DNA of 64,000 nucleotides from Punica granatum (lineage: Eukaryota > Streptophyta > Magnoliopsida > Myrtales > Lythraceae), in assembly GCF_007655135.1 (NCBI RefSeq), contig NC_045128.1:4402001-4466000 (forward strand). Direction: 5' to 3'. The notes under the pieces were generated by a model. It searched no databases, was not told the origin of the DNA, and saw nothing but the letters and a program-made list of their open reading frames with translations. Within the stretch, counting starts at the first letter, position 1. Each line of letters begins with the position of its first letter. This document shows positions 1 to 13,550 of the stretch, one piece after another. The translations under genes and the position numbers were made by a program.

Positions 1-473
1 TTGTACTTTTGCTGGACAGTCTCCAGTCGTGGGCCAAAGTAGATCCCAGATCGTTTTCTTTTACAGTTTCAGAGAAAATTATTTGTAAAATTTGAAGGTT
101 GTTTTAGAAATAGTTGTACTTCATTGGGTCTCGACAGGAATCTTCACTTTGCAATTTGGAGTTATGGTCGAGAGGGTTATGTTGCCATGATGAAGTCTCT
201 CTATGTTTTTCTTTTGTTGCTGGAAATGGAATGCTTCTGTACTTGCTGGGTGATTTTCTTCTTCTGATGGAATTTCTCATGCTTATTTATGTGATAGAGA
301 GTGAGATGACAAAGCTGGTTTACTCAATCTTCAATTTAACTTCAGATGCATATCCTTGGTGTTCTGCTGCTTCACGAGTGGAGAAGCCCTGTTGTTTCTT
401 CTGATGACTGTTCGATGTAGAAATTTTTTTTGATTTTTCGAAAATTTTAAAGTGATCTTAATTCTGCCTGCAG

Positions 474-2119
474 GAGATTGTCAAGGACCAAGTTGCTAAT
501 ATGTATCTATGGCCTAAAACGCTAGAAGTGCAGATCATGGATCCTACAAAGTAAGCATTTTGTTTGTGATGTTTTAATCCGATAAATTGCTCTCGGTGCA
601 CTAGAGGATAAAGCGAAGGGAAATTGAATTGAATGGAAAAAAAATTGAATTTACAGAGCACTTAAGAGGCCTGTAGGAATTCTCAATGTGAAGGTTATAA
701 GGGCAATGAAGCTAAAAAAGAAAGACTTGCTGGGTGCTTCGGACCCCTATGTGAAAATGAAGCTCGCCGATGATAAACTTACCTCAAAGAAGACGTCTGT
801 GAAGCACAAGAATCTGAACCCTGAGTGGAATGAGGAGTTCAGCCTGGTCGTCAAAGATCCGAGCACACAGGTTGGACAATTCAATGTCTATGACTGGGAA
901 CAGGTAGGTTTCTGAACTATACCCGTATTACTTATATGATAACCTTCTTCCAGAATTATGCTTTTGTCATGTGTGGACCAGTTAACTGAGCTTAACTCTT
1001 AGCATTTGCTGGTAATTAGTGTCGATTCTTGACATCCCTCTTGTGTATATCTAAAAGCCTTCCATTTTCCTTTTCCATAGGTTGGAAAGCACGATAAGAT
1101 GGGCTTGAGCTCAGTTCCTTTGAAGGACCTCATTCCTGAGGAACCGAAGGAGATGACTCTCAACCTTTTGAAGACAATGGACCCCAATGACCCACAGAAT
1201 GATAAGCCGCGGGGACAGCTCGTCGTGGAATTGACGTATAAGCCCTTCAAAGAGGATGAGATGCCAAGAGGCTTTGAAGAAACACAGACAGTGCAGAAGG
1301 CTCCCGAGGGGACACCAGCAGGAGGGGGCCTGCTCGTGGTCATAGTTCACGAGGCAGAAGATCTTGATGGGAAGTATCATACTAACCCATACGGAAAGCT
1401 TACTTTCAGAGGCGAGGAGAGAAAAACTAAGGTATGATGATTTCATGATACTGCGTTCGAGTTTTTATTTTTTCTTTTGAGCAAATGATACCAATGCAGT
1501 TGTCCATCAGTTGCACGTCTAATAAATTGATGGACCGATTTAATGGACTCTTTAGCACTCTAATTAGGACCTAAAGGAAAATTTGGACACATATTCGGGT
1601 CGTTATGAAGCGCTAGCAGGTGTTGACCTTTTTGAGGTATGTGTGCAATTTTGTGCAGGTTGTCAAGAAGACCCGAGATCCGAGATGGGAAGAGGAATTC
1701 CAATTCATGCTCGAAGAGGAACCGACTAATGAAAAAATGCTCCTTGAAGTCATTAGCACCTCCTCGAGGAATCTGCTGCATCCCAAGGTAAAAAAGAATA
1801 AAGACTTCTGCTCCCCATTGGACCGCATTAAGCCAACAATATTGCTGTTAAAACCAATTTTACTGGCCAGAGTGATTTCAGGATTATACTTTGTTATATG
1901 CAGTGGTACTCTCGAGTACCTTTTCCTTTGGTGAATGGTATTCTCAAGTACCTTGTTATGTGACATTTTGGTTCTTCTCTGCATCAGGAAACGCTGGGGT
2001 ACATCAATGTCGGCCTTGCCGATGTTGTGAACAACAAGAGAATCAATGAGAAGTACCACCTGATCGACTCAAAGAATGGACGGATCCAGATAGAGCTGCA
2101 GTGGAGAACCAGTTCCTGA
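474..2119 (+). CDS. SYT1: Synaptotagmin SYT1-like, 3' part (five last exons)
   Basis: Plant synaptotagmins of this type tether the endoplasmic reticulum to the plasma membrane and help repair membranes under stress. Exons read as 474-550, 657-903, 1081-1431, 1659-1787 and 1988-2119 (stop TGA), all with AG/GT borders and continuous frame. The translation starts at the end of the lipid-binding SMP domain (EIVKDQVANMYLWPKTLEV). C2A follows (LKKKDLLGASDPYVKMKL, then NPEWNEEF and YDWEQVG), then C2B (GGLLVVIVHEAEDLDGKYH), and the protein ends in IQIELQWRTSS. C2A keeps acidic loop residues for calcium; C2B has lost several, as is usual for SYT1. The N-terminal membrane anchor and most of the SMP domain lie upstream of the window, and positions 1-473 read as intron. 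The family call is firm; the symbol (SYT1 rather than SYT2) is by resemblance only. Confidence 0.93.
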
Positions 2120-3565
2120 TTGAATCACCCGCTCTTTCCCTTCTCTTCCTTCCCTTGCATTTGCAACATAGTTTGAGCTTACTACTCTACGTCGGAATAC
2201 GAGCGGTAAGGAGGATTCATACTGTTTGGCCAAATGAGCCTCGAGAGGTTTGATTTTCAATAGTATACGTGGTTTTAGGGACGGGAATAAAAAGCCGAGA
2301 TACCACGTGGAGCACTGAGCTTGTTTGGCTCTGAGATTCTGGTTCGTTTCTTTTAGTTCGTCTCATTTCTTGTCGCGAATGGACACAACTTCTATAGATA
2401 TGAACATTGAATACCAAGTAGAATAGCACAAAGAATGAAATACGAGAGTCGACCTACCATATTGGTAGTTCAGAAGTTTTAATTGCTAGGCAATGATCAA
2501 ATCTCGCTCCTACGACACATCCCGCTGCTTTTTCGCGGTCTCTTTATCACGAAAAGTTTGAAATTCAATTAAAACGATATCTCTGGTGAATCATGCAAAT
2601 TGTTAGAAATGTTATAAGCTTTTTAAGGCCAATGAATGGTCGCTTGCCCATCCTTTTTTTTTTTTGGGTAAGCCTTGCCCATCCTTTTTATATCATCACA
2701 ATATCTCTATTCCCTCAATGCTTGCGGACGATAAGATAGGGCCACGACGATGATGCAACGAAACGTTGAGGAGCGTGCAATGAATAAAAATCTTAAACCG
2801 GACTGATCATCATGGATAAAAAATTGCTGACATTTATTTATCTAAATCAATCATCACTATATTAGAATTATTATATCTCCAAAGTAATAGACCAGCGGAA
2901 CGGGCTTTATCTTCCAAAGGAAAGGTTAAGGGTCAAACCTCGATTTAAACACGAAATCGCTTGTATTAATAGACCTTTGTTCGCTACCTTATGGGAGCTG
3001 TTATACTTTACTATACGCTTTGGTGAGATCATTGTGACATAAGTGGATGGATGTTTCACTGAGCATTTTACTCAATCGGGCGAATAGAACATTCCACGGC
3101 AGTCATGGAGCTCATCTAGTCGCCTCAAAGGGGGTTGCTACGCTAGTGTCCCCCTCTCAGCCTTTTATTAAAAAAATAGAATTATTATTTTAACAAGTAA
3201 ATATATTTCACGACTTTGTTAGTTGCCGCTAGTCACGATCTCATCCGATCCAATTCCAAGCGATTTGATAATTGATACGGCTCCAAACAAATTTTATTTA
3301 ATTATTATTACCTTATTGTTCGCGACTTAATTCTATTATTATTATTTTGTTAGTACTAGTATATTTGGGTTTTTATTTTATTTTTCCGGTGTGACGCAAC
3401 AGAGGATAAAACTGCCGCCATTTCCCTACAAAAGGATAATCCAATCCAATTGGCTCTGCGATATATCTAATCTTCTACATCTGCTCTCGTCAGTCTTCAG
3501 CTTCACACCACTACTCCAATCACCATATCCTCCGAGAGCAGAGAGAGAGAGAGAGCTCAACCTCA
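2120..3565. other. Spacer: SYT1 3' UTR and APX upstream region
   Basis: This holds the presumed 3' UTR of the synaptotagmin gene (to about 2.4 kb) and the upstream region and 5' leader of the ascorbate peroxidase gene. No coding sequence was recognised. A purine tract (GAGAGA) sits just before the APX start codon, within its leader. Confidence 0.6.
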
Positions 3566-6500
3566 ATGGCGCTGCCGGTCGTCGACACGGAGTACCTCAA
3601 GGAGATCGACAGGGCCCGCCGCCACCTCCGTGCCCTCATCGCTCACAAGAACTGTGCTCCCATCATGCTCCGTTTGGCGTACTCCCTCTACCCCCCCCTT
3701 CTCTCTCTATCCTATGCTTTTTACTTTGTTTCCGATGAATTGCCGGGAAATCGGAATCGGTGAGCTCCGGGGATCCTCTGAACTCAAAGCGGGTGTATTC
3801 TGTGTTATTGAAGGTGGCACGATGCGGGAACATATGACGCTAGTGCGAAGACCGGTGGACCTAATGGCTCCATTAGGAACGAGGAGGAGTACAATCATGG
3901 TGCCAACGCTGGTTTGAAGATAGCTCTCGAGTTCTGCGGTGAGCTTGCTTCTGTTCACTTTCACTGTGTAGTTGATCGAGTATGGTTCGTTAGGCGAAGA
4001 GCTCAATTTGATTGATGCATGCATAGTCTGACAGAAAATCTGCAAATTGTACTGAATTGTGTGTAGGCATCTATGATGTAGTTCTCTAACTTGTTCGGTC
4101 TAGTCTACGATGTATGTTGGTATTAAGTGGCTTGTATTTTAGCTGGCAGACCGAATTATTGGAGCTCAAGTACTGTGTGATGTGGGCTGTATTCTGTATA
4201 TATAATCTTTCATACATGCATGAAGTGTGAGAATAGTAAAAGGCCTTATTGAAGAAATGTTAGTCAAAATGTTAGTCAAACGTGATTATGCCATTCCGTG
4301 TCTTTTATGTTGGGAGATATGCTCGTCAACAATTACTGATAAACTCTTTTCTAAAATGTTTGCCACAAACCATTTGAAAATTGATTCCTGAAGTAGGTGA
4401 TGTATAAACTGTTGCATTTATGTTTGAAGCCCATCGAGATTTCCATTATCTTAACCATTGCGCTCGTCATGGTTATACTTCTTCATTATATTTGGGTATT
4501 ATTATGCAACATCTGCATGACCTCATGTATGATTTGATTGGCGTCTTCGACTTTGTCCATTCCTCGATTGTTTGCACTTGGGAAAATATGGAATCTGATC
4601 TGTCGGTGACAATGCTAGTTTCTTTTCCTGTTTAAATTTATTTATCCCAATTGATTGAACCTTAATCCATGTAACAAAATATTTGTGTTTCCTTTTCTTT
4701 GTCAGAGCAAGTGAAGTCTAAATGTCCAAAAATTACATATGCAGACCTCTACCAGGTGAAACCATAAACCTTCTTGCTCCTTTTCCAAATTTTACAAATA
4801 ATTAAATATATTGCTAAAGCACCTTCTCACTTACCACTTCCATAATGTCGATTGAAATTGGAAAGGGGGAAGACTGAACTTGCAGGCATGTAGTGTACAT
4901 CATAAATGATTAACATTCTAATCTTTTTTACATAATACACTAATGGCTGATGTTTCTGATCTATACAGCATAATAATGTCGTTCAGCAACCAACTCCATT
5001 ACTTCTCTCTATAGGAAATAATATTTCCATTTTTATTAGTATTGGATTCTCTTAATTAGTCTTCAACGTGGTCTTTTGTTTTTCTTGTTATCAAATTGTC
5101 GATATTAGGTAATTTTTTTATTTGCGACAAGAGAAAAAAAGATTATGTCCACCCCCAAAGGAATAGAACTTTAATGAAAAATTACATAGAGAGAGGTTGG
5201 ATAAGTAAGATTCATGGTATCTTTTCAACTATAGATTATGAGAAATTGGAAAAGCAAATGGATACTTTTGTTCAAACAAGTTAATTTTCCTCCTTTATTC
5301 TATTTAAACATGTTGGAATACGCAACCGATGGATTGATAATCCTGTTTCTTCAATTTTTTTTTGACATCTTTTCCATTTACATGATTTTCTAAATTCTCT
5401 GCTAATCTGCTGTTTCGCTTTTAATTTCAGTTTATCGACATGATGGAACTTCCAAATTTTAAAAACCACCCATGTAATTCTGCAAGTACCTAAAGGAATT
5501 GATTGTCAAACTTGTTTTCTCTTGGGTTGAATTTCTGGGAGACAATTTCTTTTGCATCTCGTGTCATTGCTGAACTATTCATTTATGACGATAGGATCAA
5601 AGTATGATGCTTTATTTATACCATTCCTAAATTCTTTTAATCAATTCTTGACAAGTTATTACTCCTGTATTAGCTTGCCGGAGTTATTGCAGTAGAGGTG
5701 ACTGGAGGCCCCACAATTGACTTTGTTCCTGGCAGAAAGGTATGGTTTATATTATATATTTATATGGTGATTCTTAAAGTGGTCTTTTATGATTCTCAAT
5801 CTTCCTTTTTTTTTTTTCCAGGATTCAAAAATTTCACCCAAGGAAGGCCGACTTCCTGATGCAAATCAAGGTTTCAGGACTCTGCTTCCTAGTTTATATG
5901 TTGCTTTTCTTCCTTCCTTAGGTGTTGCTTATTTGGTTAGAAGGATTACTTAGTGAAATGAATAGACTTTATGCTTTGCTCCTGCTCTTTCTCTGCTTTC
6001 TATGCTTCAATATGCTTCTTCTTGTTTTTTTTTATAACGAGGGGTTCCGGGCTGTGCCCATAATACCCACAGTCCACGAGAACACCCTATAGGCCCACGG
6101 AACAGGTCAGTCCGGCCACGCAGGCCGTGCAGGTATCCCAATAGGGAGTATTCTCCTGCATGGTTCATGAGGTGACTTGAACTTGGGACTTCCCCAAAGA
6201 AGTCACACTCCTTAACTACCAGGCCAACCCAATGGGTTAATATGCTTCTCAATATCTCTTGGAAAAACAATGGGAGTCTAATTGTTTAAAGTTCCGTTTG
6301 TGCATTCCATCTGCAGTTTGTTTTATCTGCATAATCCTGAAGATGTTATAGTATCCAAGATTGCATTCATACAGTCTATAAGGAGACAGGGGAAGAAATG
6401 CTGAAAGGGACCAGTCAAATTTTCTGTCATCTTGGGTCAACAAATTTTGTCATCTTCGGTCAACTTTTCTATCATCTTGGGTCAAATGATTTGTTGTTGA

Positions 6501-8337
6501 TTTTACAGAAAAGTATCAATATGTAAGGATTAGATGCTTCATTCTTTAGGATAATGATAAATATCAGGATAAAGTAGGTTGACTAGGAGCTTTATTAAGG
6601 AAAGATTGCTTTAGTTTCATTAGATGTTTTCTCGACAAGCGTTCTTACTAGTCACGTGATCAACCAAAGAGAACCTGCTTTTTAAGGAGCATGTAGTTGA
6701 ACTACTAAGTAACTTGAGCTTTTTTTCAAAGTGCTCTTTCTAGTAATTCTCTTGATTTGTCCCCCAACTCTAGCATGTATGCAAGTTGTGTTTATTGTTT
6801 AGAATGGATTGCTTGAAAAGTTGCAAATAAAAGGAAGCCTAATTTGTGGAGGCTCTCCCATTGCATTTGGCTTTACCTTTGGCAGGAAGGTATTTTTCTT
6901 GGTCTTTTTACTTGTTTTAGCATGTTAGATCAATGATGGAACTGCTAAGTTTGGTCAATCTTTAATCTTATATATGATAAGGGCTAGTAAAAAATTGCTT
7001 AGAAGATGGTTTAATTTCATTCTTATGTGCTGTAGGCCCACCGCATCTCAGGGATGTCTTCTACCGAATGGGTCTCTCAGACAAAGATATAGTGGCACTA
7101 TCTGGAGGGCACACACTGGTATCTTTCTGTTTGGGCTAAGGTTTGATTCATTTAAATATATGTTAATTGAGTCGTAAACGCTGCTTCTGCTTGCTAACAG
7201 GGCAGGGCACATCCGGAGAGATCAGGTTTCGATGGCCCGTGGACTCAAGAGCCTCTACAGTTCGATAACTCATATTTTGTGTAAGATTTTTTTGCTATTT
7301 TTATTTTCCAAAGTAGAAATGTTGAGTCCTTGAATGTTAATTATTTGTTTTAAAACTGGTACCAGTGAATTGTTGAAAGGGGAAACTGAGGGTCTGCTGA
7401 AACTTCCCACTGACGAGGCGTTAGTGCATGATCCTGAGTTCCGCCCTTATGTTGAACTGTACGCCAAGGTAACAATCCTCTTCATACATCACATTGCAAT
7501 GGCTTTTAGAGACTATATATGATTTTGGATGGGCAACTACTTCCCAATAGTTGCGATGGTAGTGGAACGGGTCACTATGTTATATCCTGAAGGAGATAAC
7601 CGAAACTGAAGAAAGAATTTCAGAGGAAGAAGAGAAAATTGACAGTTTGAAGGAGAAAACAATGCCGTCACTTTTCCCCTTTTCTAATTCTCTTTAACCT
7701 TCTCCTTCAATATGGCGTTTGTCTTCTGCCTCTCTAATCCTTTTCTCAGTCTTGGTTATCTCATTCGAGATATAACACACTACAATTGTGCGCCGTGACT
7801 CAGATTGCTTATTTTTGAACTCTCTGTGGTGGAGTTTGGTTTGATGGTTTGCTGTATCTTACCCAACATACTTTTTTATATTGGGTTTATGAGCGTTTTC
7901 GAGGGCTTTATTCAGATGCCTAAGAAAGAGGCCCATCTGATCCAGTAGAGATTCTCAGAGAAACCTTTTTAATGATGCTGGGTGCACTAACATTTTTACA
8001 TGCTTCAGGCATTAGTAAAAGTTATACTTGTGTTTAGCGATATTCTTCTTTTAAGAAGACGTTTATGTTGTTTCCTTTGTACATACCTTCTTTCCCCGCT
8101 TTCTTTCTTTATATTTATTTCATCATGATATTATGGCAGGACGAGGAGGCATTTTTCAGGGACTATGCAATCTCACATAAGAAGCTGTCAGAATTGGGTT
8201 TCATCCCGCGTTCTTCAGCCACCAAAGGAAGTGGAAATGACGGTGCAGTCCTAGCTCAGGGAGCTGTCGGGGTAGCAGTAGCTGCTGCAGTGGTGATCTT
8301 AAGCTACTTCTATGAAGTCCGCAAGAGGATGAAGTAA
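3566..8337 (+). CDS. APX3: Membrane-bound peroxisomal ascorbate peroxidase
   Basis: Class I haem peroxidase that reduces hydrogen peroxide with ascorbate at the peroxisomal membrane. Exons: 3566-3678, 3814-3938, 4706-4755, 5674-5739, 5822-5870, 7036-7118, 7201-7280, 7366-7468 and 8140-8337, giving 288 residues, the normal length for APX3. Visible key residues are distal Arg36, Trp39 and His40 (LRLAWHDAGT), proximal His160 ([12 protein letters not shown]), Trp176 and Asp205. The C-terminus has one hydrophobic helix (about 262-283, [17 protein letters not shown]) followed by basic RKRMK, the usual anchor and peroxisome-targeting tail. All introns are GT-AG. Intron 5 (5871-7035) is the longest but one and carries a SINE and an exon-like remnant. 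A likely poly(A) signal AATAAA lies near 8404. The ATG chosen matches the family's MALPVVD start. Confidence 0.96.
6009..6249 (-). mobile_element. tRNA-derived SINE with target-site duplication
   Basis: Read on the minus strand, the element (6020-6238) begins with a tRNA-like head: a box A-like TGGCCTGGTAGTTAAGGAGTG, then a box B-like AAGTTCAAGTC. An unrelated body follows, and the 3' end is an A-rich tail. It is flanked on both sides by the same 11 bp, AATATGCTTCT on the plus strand (6009-6019 and 6239-6249), the target-site duplication expected from LINE-assisted insertion. It lies in intron 5 of the ascorbate peroxidase gene, in antisense orientation. Confidence 0.85.
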
Positions 8338-11300
8338 ATGACTGTGTCATCGATTTCCGCTTAGTATTCTCTACAGCCTGTGTGCTTCATAATATCCCCT
8401 TCACAATAAAACTCTGTGCCTTGCCTGGCAACCCGATCAACTAGCAGATCAGAAAGTTATAATTCAGCACAACCGATTCCTGCATTCGAACCAGTCATGC
8501 AGCTACTTGTTATACAGCACTATACATTGAAAAATACATTTGACAGGTTTGGTAAGAACTTCCTAGCAAAAGCAGCTAATACCACTTGGTCCCTTCCGAG
8601 TTGATGCAACTATCATTCCTTCATCCGGTCCCCTCTGACAGCTAACAAGGTGAATGGTACAAGGCATTGTCCGATTGCACGTTGTAACTTAAATATTCTG
8701 TGTGGCTGTGTGGGAGATGGAAGAGGAGTATGGTACTAAGGCAAATCCTGTCTGGTTTAGGGGCTGTTTGATTATTTGTTGAGCACTTTACTCAAGCAGC
8801 ACATGACACCGTAGCCGAGACCCTAACAAGGCAGGAAAGTCTGGTGGGACGAGAATAAAAAAAAAGAAGAAGAGCAAAATCTTAAATGATTCTTTCTCGA
8901 GATGATTTCTCGAGAAAAATTAATAAGATTCATATAATTGGTAATAATTACGTTCCATTCATAAAACAATTCGAGGATCGCCTTGTAATTGATCTGATAA
9001 CTTACAATACGACGAGTAATAATCGGTTGTTTCAAATGATGATAAAGAGCTTCCCAATCTAAATAAAAAAAATAAATAAATAAAGATGGGTATTGCATGA
9101 TTTTGAATATGTACCTAGATATTTGAAAGTCCAACGAGTCTCGATTAATTTAGTTTGAGTCGGATCGATCCATTTGGAGGTAAGTCTCTCTCAAATGTAG
9201 AATTTCTCTATTTATAAAATTCAAATCCAAAACCCTAAGTAAAGAAAATACTCCTCCGACCATTTGGATTAATGAATATTGATCGGATGGACAAGACTTG
9301 TAATTAAGGCTTAGGAGCACGCACATGGGGATGGAGGGGAGCAAAAGAAGCGTAAGTTGACTTGAGATTTGGGACAATTCCATGGGACCCCTTTCTTCCT
9401 TATATTGCTTTGCTTGGCTTTGCTTTATGTACCTAAGCACATGACTTCAACGTGTTTGCTCTGCTGTCCCTCACCACACATCCATCCCATTCATCCATCC
9501 ATCCAATCCAATCCATCCCCTCCTAACTAACCAATTCATCAGTCACCCTCCCATGCCTGCCCTTATGTTACGATCCCACATTACACGGCCATCACATTAC
9601 ACATACTACTACTACTAATCCGTAACGTACTCTTCGGTCCTCTCTTTAATTAGTTCTCGATCGATTACGCAAGTGGTTTAGTTTCGATCCCGTCTGTCAT
9701 TCTCTCTCCCTCTCTCCTCTCTCCCGTAATTAAATCCAAATCCATTCCGTGGCCGCTTTCGCATTCATCAATATGAATACCTCTCCCGGTTGGGCTTTGA
9801 GGCAGTACGCACACATGTATCCTTATCCTCCTCGAACGACAGCGTAACTCGATCGGCTCCTGTGTAACTAACATACATATGCCCCGGAGAAAAATATTAA
9901 GGTGTCGAGTGAAAATGGTGAGGTCGATAAGGAATTGAAAGATGTGAGGAAAACTTCGACGCTAGTGCAATCAAGATGTGATTATCATTTACGAATACTT
10001 TTCTTTTCTTTTCTTTTTCTTGGTGAAAAGCTGAAATTTTGGTGAGCACATGCCGGAAATTATTGTGCTAAATAATATCATCCAACACTTGGGGGGTGAC
10101 TTGTGACCAAATATCAATTAAAAGTGAGAGGCCTTTATAAGTTCCCCAGCAAGAACATTCTCAAAGGGCGCAAAGCCAAAACCCTTTAGCAAATTTCCAT
10201 GGTCCCACTGGGTTCGCCTTATTAGATGAAATGAAATGGCAAGTGTGGACTGCCTAAGAATTCTGCTTTTTATATCGAGCCACATTCTTTAGTCGAACCG
10301 AACCTTTGATTGTACAGATCGAGACATATTGTACATTCATCCCGAGAGTTATTACAAGAACTACATGTTTCACAATCCATTCTAAGGAAACTCGGATTGA
10401 AGACTATAAAAGAAATGATGTAAATGATGTTTAACAGTTTCGCCTAGTCTTATGTTAAATAAAAAAAATGGTTAAATTGATCAGGAATCGAGCAAATAAT
10501 AAGCGATTCTTGTCATCCATTCCATCTCAACCCTAGATATATATATATAGATGGGAATATATGTAGTGGTGGACAGGCAGCAAAAACATACCAATTGGGC
10601 ATGAGAAAACAACAAAAGTGAATCAAACATTCTCAATTCCCAATACTTGCACCACGAGCCCTTTTATGCTTTTTTTTTTGGGCACATAAAAAATGTTTTT
10701 TTTTCACTTAAAAAATGTTTTATTTCATAATTTATATATTTTCTCTTCTTCTTTTTTTTGGGAAGGGGAAAAATAAGTGGAAGGTGAACCAAAGCCCACA
10801 CACAACCACAAAGCCACCACCACACTCATCACCTCTTCTCTCTTTATTCCCTCTAACCTCAAATCCTTCTAGAAGCTCTCCCCTTTTCTCCCATCTACAA
10901 CATAAAAGCATAACTCGTATAATGCTTCTTCCCAGGGAGTTCGCGATAGATGGGATCGTAAGTCTGGACCACTTGAAAAGTACTGCTCGATAAAGAGTTC
11001 ATTCTTCACACAACATGGATGTGCAAATATGCATCACAACGTTTCTGTATACTCGCGATATATATTTGTTATGTACGAATGTTTTTTTTCTTCTCAGTTT
11101 GTTCTCCCAGTGCCCGCTTCGAACCTACTCCCACGTACTACCAAAAAATTTAACACTCTTTGGTAGCTTGTTAGCACACAATCCTATCCCACCTCGAACA
11201 ACACCAAAAACCATCTTTCACTTTGCCCAGGTCAGCAATTTTACCTGTCCTTCAAGTCCATATGGAATCTGACTCTGAAATGGGTCAGCACCCAGCACAA

Positions 11301-13540
11301 TTATTTATCAATTTTGATCTTTCATCCATCTTATATATATATATATATAGATGTATACATATATATGTCTACATATATTTATTCACTTGAGCCAACTTAT
11401 TTTTTACGACAATTTTAGGTCCTTTGGGTGTCTAAATGAGGAATCACATCTCTTCCCCTTTTCTGGTTGGGTGGGTGTGGAGTAGAAGAATCATATAAGT
11501 GCATGCTGTATTGCTAAAACTAGCACAATTTGGCCATTAGGTACTCCGCACAAGTTAATTGGTACAAATAAGAAATGTTCTTCCAAGCATGGACGGTTAA
11601 TTGCATAATAAGCTTTTCTTTCTTCCTCATCCTCCTTTTTTTTTTTTTGGGTAAGGTCCATCCTCCCTTTTTTTTTAACCTTTCGACTCAACGTGTTTAT
11701 AGTATTTCTTCCATAATTTTCGTGCCCATTTTGTGCATCATGTTTTACCAAACTGTCTATTCTCGTCCTCTACGTTAGTACTTGTCTCCCGTAGAAAAAA
11801 GACTGGACCCGGCTAAATGAAAATATATAGCAATCCATAGACACACATAGAGGGTGTTATATATTCACCTAGAAAAAAGGTTTATGAATGTTTCTTAGAG
11901 GACGCCAGTTAAATTGGATGCAAGAAAGAAAACTGAAAAGCTTATATGACGGGTGTTAATCGGTTCCAACAAACATTTTACAATATAAAACAAGAACCCA
12001 ATGTATTATATATTATATATTTATATATGTGCGTGCATTCATCATAATCTAGTACATATGTTGTCCAGTGAGTTAGGGAAAGATTTGAGAGCTAACTGAA
12101 ATAATTAAATGAAAATTAATCAGTTCGGTACAGAGCAACTGAGAGAATCAATGCAATTTTTTTTTATAGGTAGAATCAATGCAATTTTAATTTAGGTAGT
12201 TTGACAATCTTCCTTTTACGTAATGAGATCAAATCTAATGAATGGATATATTTACGATTAGGATATATTTATTCTTTAATGGATCAATTTTATTTAAATA
12301 TGAATTAATCGAGACTCATTAAACTTCTAAATATCAAGCGATTTACAGCGAAAAGATAATAAAGAAAAGAGAGAGGGTGGGGGCAGCAGATCATATCAAC
12401 ACACACACATCTTTTCTTGGGATATAAATCAACACACACTTTTAGTTTAATTTATCAACTTTAACTTTCCACCTACCTTGAGGTCACAACTAAATAGTTA
12501 AACTTAATGTCCTTTTCCAATCTCATGTATTTTATTAAATGTTTTCTTATTGATGATGGTGATGATGATGCCAATTTGTATCATCCATTCACAGCCCACC
12601 ATCCCCTCTAACCTGTCCTCACCAACCCGCATCTAGAAGCAATTAGCTCCTCTCCCCTCTCTCCCCTTCCCTCTCAATCATATATTGATCTCATAGTTAT
12701 CGGTTAATTTATTATCAGATAATTTCGACGCTCCTCGTTTATATTACGTACATACGGTACTTCGGTTGATAAATAATTAATAAAAAACTTTGTCCTAATG
12801 GCATAGCTGAAAATGTGAGATTCGAGTGTTACAGGCACAAACTTAGCAGCGCATTGTACTTGGTTTTAGAGTTGGATATAGTTAAATTTTTGTTTTAATT
12901 ATTTTGTAATAATTGTGTTGTTGAATTATGAGATAAAGTGTGAAAAAGTAATGAATAATTGAGACAAAGTAATAATTATATTGTTGAATTGTGAAAAAAG
13001 TAATGAATAGTTTAAAGAATTTAATATTAAAAACTGAATTGAATGGTTAAATAAATTAAAGAAAAAGGGAAAAAAGTAATAATTGTATGAATTAAAGATA
13101 AGTAGAGTTAAGTAAAGTAGAATTAAAAAAAATTTAAAAACCGAACAGACCGGATCTGAATTTCGAGGCTCCCTGGGCCAATCTCCAAGGTTGATAAATT
13201 AATCCAGATATAATGAGATTCGAACAAGAACACCTGCAGTATGTAACTGCTATTACAGCACATATTAGCCCACTTACATTGAAAGCAGTCATACACAGAT
13301 AGCAAAATATTTCCCTATTATCACACTTGAAGAGGGACGAAAATACCAACCCGTGACACTAGCATGCATGTAAGTTGATGATTTGATGCGCCTGGCTATT
13401 TGGGGCTGAGAAAAATTCATAGTAACTCGAGTTGTAACGGTGAAGAGTTATATACATATGAATATAGTAAACGATCGATAGAGCGGAACTTTTCATATAC
13501 GTGCAACTACGATCATGTCTCTGGAATAACTTTGAAATAT
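8338..13540. other. AT-rich intergenic spacer
   Basis: About 5 kb without a recognisable protein gene or RNA gene. The start is the APX 3' UTR. A pyrimidine-rich stretch near 9,440-9,720 and short TA and CT microsatellites are present. Several open frames exist, but none shows a known domain or a convincing splice structure. A possible degenerate MITE near 12.9-13.1 kb is listed separately. Confidence 0.55.
12859..13149. mobile_element. Degenerate MITE-like sequence
   Basis: The left end (TTGGTTTTAGAGTTGG) and the right end (AAAAACCGAACAGA) are loosely inverted. The AT-rich interior repeats blocks like AAAGTAATGAATA. This layout recalls common plant MITEs that begin TGTTTGGTTTT. No exact target duplication was found, so borders are approximate. 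Confidence 0.35.
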
Positions 13541-13550
13541 GGATCAAGAC

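Noticed and set aside
9440..9720. Pyrimidine-rich stretch resembling a 5' leader of an unannotated gene or miRNA precursor
   Set aside because: No downstream coding frame with a domain, and none of the conserved plant miRNA sequences I could recall was seen.
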